Shown: positions 50,586 to 53,344 of the stretch, piece after piece | Layout of the letters: the number at the start of each line of letters is the position of its first letter | How positions within the stretch are numbered: the first letter of the stretch is position 1 | NCBI GenBank assembly: GCA_036160575.1 | Contig: JAYYDT010000030.1 | Span: 1 to 53,344, forward strand | Length of the DNA stretch: 53,344 nt | Direction of reading: 5' to 3' | Source: TMED26 sp002694075 | Lineage (GTDB): Bacteria > Pseudomonadota > Alphaproteobacteria > Thalassobaculales > Thalassobaculaceae | Program-made: the position numbers and the translations under genes | The notes under the pieces: generated by a model | What the model saw: the letters and a program-made list of their open reading frames with translations, nothing else | Told to the model about the DNA's origin: nothing | Databases searched by the model: none

Positions 50586-51278
50586 GGGGCCTCGCGCGCT
50601 AATCTGCCACCAGGGTAGCGCGCGGCCACCGCCGCCGCAACCAGCGCGCGTGAATCGCGGAGCCGGCCATTGACCCAGGGCGGCCAGCCAGCCAGGCCAT
50701 CGCCGCGTGCAAGCGCCCGACAGGCATTGGCCATAGGTTGACGGAAGCCAATCCAGGCTGTCCAAACGGTCGCGGAAAAGCGTTTTCAGTCAGAAAAGAC
50801 TAAGTCATTTGGGGAGTGGGGTCCGAGAGTAATGCAGGGGCACGTGAGCGCCCCCGCGCCGTGGCTAGATCAAGATGGCGATAGCCAAAATGACCAGCCA
50901 CTTAATGATCGACGATACGTCGATCAAAATTGTGAGGCGCATTGGATAAAATTCTCCGCTAGCTCACAGGCCTATGAGCGTTTCGCTCAAAATTTATTAC
51001 TCGCTCTGGCCAAGCGAGCCGCCAGGTGTCCGTGCACATGCTCCCGGCGGAGGCGAGGGCAGGTATGGTCGTCTCACCGAGACTTCCATAGGTTCCCATT
51101 AGCCGCCGTGGATATCGGCGACACAGGGTGTATCCTCACCCTGGCAGACGGGGGGTGGTTACTTGCGGTGCAAGCCACCTCCCGTCCGCTGAAAAAAATA
51201 CCGCATAGATTGTAGTGATGAGTCGAGTCGTATTTCCGCTTGGCTGGTCTTCAATGCCGGCCGGAACGGGGCGCGCCT
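50586..51278. other. Degraded intergenic region
   Basis: 693 bp with no clear gene. At about 50695-50770 the minus strand carries decayed pieces resembling the C-terminal part of the YcgN-type gene (DSLDWLPST) and the small membrane gene (SGACT) found at the right edge. A short hydrophobic reading frame lies at 50865-50942 (separate entry). The plus-strand open frame 50832-51215 has no domain and looks accidental. Confidence 0.55.
50865..50942 (-). CDS. Possible 25-aa hydrophobic peptide
   Basis: ATG at 50942, 25 codons, ending TAG at 50865. The peptide is MRLTILIDVSSIIKWLVI followed by LAIAILI, so about 17 residues could form one membrane helix. GGAG lies about 12 nt upstream. Peptides like this occur as type I toxins or small membrane regulators, but it may be chance. 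Confidence 0.3.
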   Translation of the reverse strand: MRLTILIDVSSIIKWLVILAIAILI

Positions 51279-51437
51279 TCACTTTTTACGATTGACGCGC
51301 GGAATTTGGGCCGGGCGATAGGGGGCGAGGGCCGCCTCAATGGCGTCGAGGTGTGCGTCTGTCACCTCGTCGTCGTAACGATCATCGAAATTGTCGGCAT
51401 GGAGCGGGTTGGGATATTCGGGCTTGTCGGCCGCCAT
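51279..51437 (-). CDS. Small conserved-looking acidic protein
   Basis: A 52-aa protein, MAADKPEYPNPLHADNFDDR..., ending in IPRVNRKK. It starts with ATG 51437 after GAGG. It is acidic in the middle and basic at the end. No family recognised. Confidence 0.55.
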   Translation of the reverse strand: MAADKPEYPNPLHADNFDDRYDDEVTDAHLDAIEAALAPYRPAQIPRVNRKK

Positions 51438-51584
51438 GGCGCCCTCGCGTTGGTTCTGGTTCACAAATCGACAATGCGCCGATGAAGACAAATTGCAATC
51501 AGGGGTGCGCGTTAGCCCGTCAAGACTATTGCACAAAGGCGACGACAAAGAGCCCCTTACGAACTATATTTACACCACACTGTA

Positions 51585-52034
51585 ATGTTTGCCTCTTCGA
51601 CACTTTCAAACTTCCTGCTCTGTGAAAGCAGGGAGCGGGGGGAGATCTCGACCAATCTCAAGCTGCAAAAACTCCTGTACTACGCGCAGCCGTGGCACCT
51701 GGCCCTTTTCAACCAAGAGCTTTTCGACGAGGACTTTGAAGCATGGGTTCACGGCCCCGTGCTACCGTCTGGATATCGTCGCTTCCGGGACTACAAATGG
51801 AGGCCAATCACCGAGGAGGTGGAGCGGCCCGAAATCGGTAAGGACCTGACCGATTTTCTTGACGAAATCGTCGATGTTTTCGGATCCGAAACCGCCGTCG
51901 CGCTGGAGCTTATGACGCATCGCGAGCGCCCGTGGATGGAGGCGCGCGGCGACCTTGCGCCGGCGGCACCGTCTACTCGCACGATCTCAAAAGAAACCAT
52001 GCGTGATTACTACAGTGAATTAGGTGCCAGTTAA
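51585..52034 (+). CDS. Panacea-domain (DUF4065/SocA-like) antitoxin
   Basis: The Panacea domain neutralises many unrelated toxins in bacterial and phage toxin-antitoxin pairs. The 149-aa protein has the hallmark NLKLQKLLYYAQPWHLALF, EDFEAWVHGPVLPSGYRRFRDYKW, and the second half ALELMTHRERPWMEARGD with SKETMRDYYSELG. It overlaps the next gene by 11 bp, as is usual for a toxin-antitoxin pair. Confidence 0.92.
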   Translation: MFASSTLSNFLLCESRERGEISTNLKLQKLLYYAQPWHLALFNQELFDEDFEAWVHGPVLPSGYRRFRDYKWRPITEEVERPEIGKDLTDFLDEIVDVFGSETAVALELMTHRERPWMEARGDLAPAAPSTRTISKETMRDYYSELGAS

Positions 52035-52434
52035 GAAGCAAAAGGCCGGCTCCGGTCCCCATATCCGGAAGCGGACAACAAACCCGCCCCTGCGTTTTTC
52101 ATTCCAGTTTTTCGATGGCAGAGACGCCGAAATGTGCCCGGGCTCGTTCCGAGAAGGCTACACCCGCGCACTGATGGAGCGCTTGCGAGACTTATCGGGA
52201 TGGACGGTCCAGCAATTCACGAGCTGCAACGACAAGAGCGTTCGCGCGCACACACATGATTGGGCCGAAACCGCGCGCCCCGATAGATCCAGCAATCTAA
52301 ACGATCACTATAGCGGCTATCCGGGTTGGTAATTCTGCCTCACCGCCAATGAGCGCGGTCGTGTTCACCGCATCTTAATCGACGACACCTTCTACGTGAT
52401 CTGGCTTGACCAAGACCATCGGCTTTATCCGTGA
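52024..52434 (+). pseudogene. Probable Panacea-partner toxin with an in-frame stop
   Basis: From ATG 52024, 102 codons run to a TAA at 52330. The same frame then continues for 33 codons to TGA at 52432 with sense that joins smoothly: LNDHYSGYPGW, stop, FCLTANERGRVHRILIDD, FYVIWLDQDHRLYP. The C-terminal WLDQDHRLYP is a common end of proteins encoded after Panacea antitoxins. A CAA to TAA change would explain it. It is either an inactivated toxin or a sequence error; a truncated product is also possible. Confidence 0.75.
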
Positions 52435-52882
52435 TCGCTACATCTTGACGGCGGGGAATGAACTTGCCACTGAATCTATAAGTTGCGGGTTTTGTGGGCA
52501 ACGTTGTCGTTCCAACTCGTGACAGGGGGCGACGGTTGTCGGCTGCGACTTGCGGCCAAACGACGGACTGCGCTGCGGTTTGCGACCAAGACGAGTGCTG
52601 CTAACATAAGCCCAATTTGGCGAGCAAGAGCCGGATTTCTGCGGTTTGCGACCAAGACGAGTGCTGCTAACATAGGCTTTTGATAAGCCTCTGAAATCTG
52701 GACAAAAACACCAGGTTGGCCCTAAAAAAATGGGGCTTCCCGGTGGTTTTTCGCCCCCTTGGGCGCGATTTTTCGAAAAACACGGTGATTTGATGGCCAA
52801 GACGGCCAGCCCATGCCACCCCTGTCACGGCGCGGCGCCGGGCGGGGCCTTGTTTCGGTGGCGGCCGGGCGTGGCGCGCGCA
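52435..52882. other. Intergenic region with direct repeats
   Basis: 448 bp without a credible gene apart from the repeats at 52573-52674. Open frames on both strands here are made by the repeats. Confidence 0.55.
52573..52674. repeat. Two exact 36-bp direct repeats, 30 bp apart
   Basis: 52573-52608 and 52639-52674 are identical over 36 bp. A weaker related piece starts at 52543. On the minus strand the units read MLAALVLVANR, the same phrase twice, a pattern I have seen in untranslated repeat families of related genomes. There are no cas genes. Confidence 0.8.
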
Positions 52883-53071
52883 TCAGTTATCGGCGGGCGG
52901 CCGGTAAACCCCGTCGCGCGGCGTGCAAGCGCCCGACGTGATCTGCCGCATCATGCTTTCCTTGCAGTCCATCCACGGCCGCTCGATGCCGCCGCCGAAC
53001 TCGCTTTGATAAAACATGGTGAGGACGAAAACCAGGAGCACGGCCCCCAAAATCCACATGTTGCGCGACAT
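52883..53071 (-). CDS. Small membrane protein
   Basis: A 62-aa protein MSRNMWILGAVLLVFVLTMFY... with one N-terminal TM helix (about residues 6-22) and a periplasmic tail with two Cys (WMDCKES and SGACTPRDG) that could form a disulphide. AAAAGGAG stands just before the ATG, so translation is likely. No family recognised. It lies 74 bp after the YcgN-type gene. Confidence 0.75.
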   Translation of the reverse strand: MSRNMWILGAVLLVFVLTMFYQSEFGGGIERPWMDCKESMMRQITSGACTPRDGVYRPPADN

Positions 53072-53145
53072 CTCGGCTCCTTTTCCAGGGCACACGCCCC
53101 GTCTGTCAGGCCCCGTCTCTCAGGTCCCGTCTCCCAGGTCCCGTC

Positions 53146-53344
53146 TCATTCGGGCCATTTGACGATGTGGGCCTCCAAGTCGGCGTCGTCAACCAGGGTT
53201 TCTGACACCACCCGCCCGCGCACCGAAATGCCGGCGCGGTGCACGCTCTCGGGATCGCCGCTGACCAGTGGATGCCAGGCCGGCAGGTCCTTGCCGTCGC
53301 GCAGCAGTCGGTAGGCGCAGGTCGACGGCATCCAATCCAGACTG
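53146..53344 (-). CDS. YcgN-type (UPF0260) cysteine-cluster protein, 3' part
   Basis: The last 65 codons of a gene that begins beyond the right edge. The end SLDWMPSTCAYRLLRDGKDLPAWHPLVSGDPESVHRAGISV is a strong signature of the YcgN/UPF0260 family, which has a Cys cluster thought to bind metal. Only the last of these Cys is in the window. Function unknown. Confidence 0.92.
   Translation of the reverse strand, partial: SLDWMPSTCAYRLLRDGKDLPAWHPLVSGDPESVHRAGISVRGRVVSETLVDDADLEAHIVKWPE

Noticed and set aside
50832..51215. 127-aa plus-strand open frame as a gene
   Set aside because: No domain, no good ribosome site, odd composition, and it lies over a degraded stretch.
52573..52674. CRISPR array (36-bp repeats, 30-bp gap)
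   Set aside because: Only two repeats, a weaker unit at another distance, and no cas gene or leader; it fits a dispersed repeat better.

Overview
The window looks like a chromosomal stretch of a GC-rich, motile alphaproteobacterium, most likely of the Rhodospirillales type. This rests on gene content and order: a fliL-fliM-DUF6468-motE-cheY-motB-like motor operon, a glyA-nrdR-rib-nusB-thiL block, a ubiquinol-cytochrome c chaperone next to yceD-plsX-fabH-ihfA-merR, a MucR regulator and a K+-independent H+-pyrophosphatase. The species cannot be named from the sequence, but two DMSP-lyase-type genes suggest a marine or algae-associated life.

Region 1 (1-12.5 kb) is flagellar. On the minus strand lie flgF-flgG-flgA-flgH, a terminator, and the 5' end of a further rod/hook-type gene running off the left edge. 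On the plus strand lie fliL, fliM, DUF6468, motE, a cheY-like gene, two different motB-like genes and a 1135-aa TPR protein. Three sigma-54 (-24/-12) promoters are visible: two divergent ones between flgF and fliL, and one before the left-edge gene.

Region 2 (12.5-31.7 kb) is mostly core metabolism: glutaryl-CoA dehydrogenase, small genes, mucR, rpiB, glyA, nrdR, the riboflavin genes (with a RibB whose GTP cyclohydrolase II half has lost its zinc cysteines), nusB, thiL, a second FliL-like gene, an MFS carrier, hppA, bamE, a cytochrome bc1 chaperone, yceD, plsX, fabH, ihfA, a MerR regulator and tRNA-Pro(GGG).

Region 3 (31.7-39.2 kb) is bounded by an exact 46-bp direct repeat of the 3' part of tRNA-Pro, so it looks like a 7.5-kb genomic island. 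It has no visible integrase. It holds a spermidine/putrescine-type ABC importer, an Asp/Glu/hydantoin racemase, a 5' fragment of puuE, upp and a wrecked flavin monooxygenase gene. The intact puuE lies just outside, beyond the right repeat. The contents suggest uptake and breakdown or salvage of purine/pyrimidine-derived compounds.

Region 4 (39.2-50.6 kb) holds puuE, a DMT exporter, cytochrome c', a GYD protein, an FAD amine oxidase-type enzyme, a DddL/Q/W-type cupin, an alpha/beta hydrolase, a quinone-reductase-like MDR enzyme, a DUF3108 protein, an old-yellow-enzyme oxidoreductase, a clear DddP homologue with all known metal and catalytic residues, and a VOC protein. Two DMSP cleavage families within 6 kb make a DMSP catabolic cluster likely.

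Region 5 (50.6-53.3 kb) is accessory: a degraded stretch with remnants resembling the two right-edge genes, a Panacea-domain antitoxin whose partner gene carries an in-frame stop, a pair of exact 36-bp repeats, a small membrane protein and the 3' end of a YcgN-type gene.
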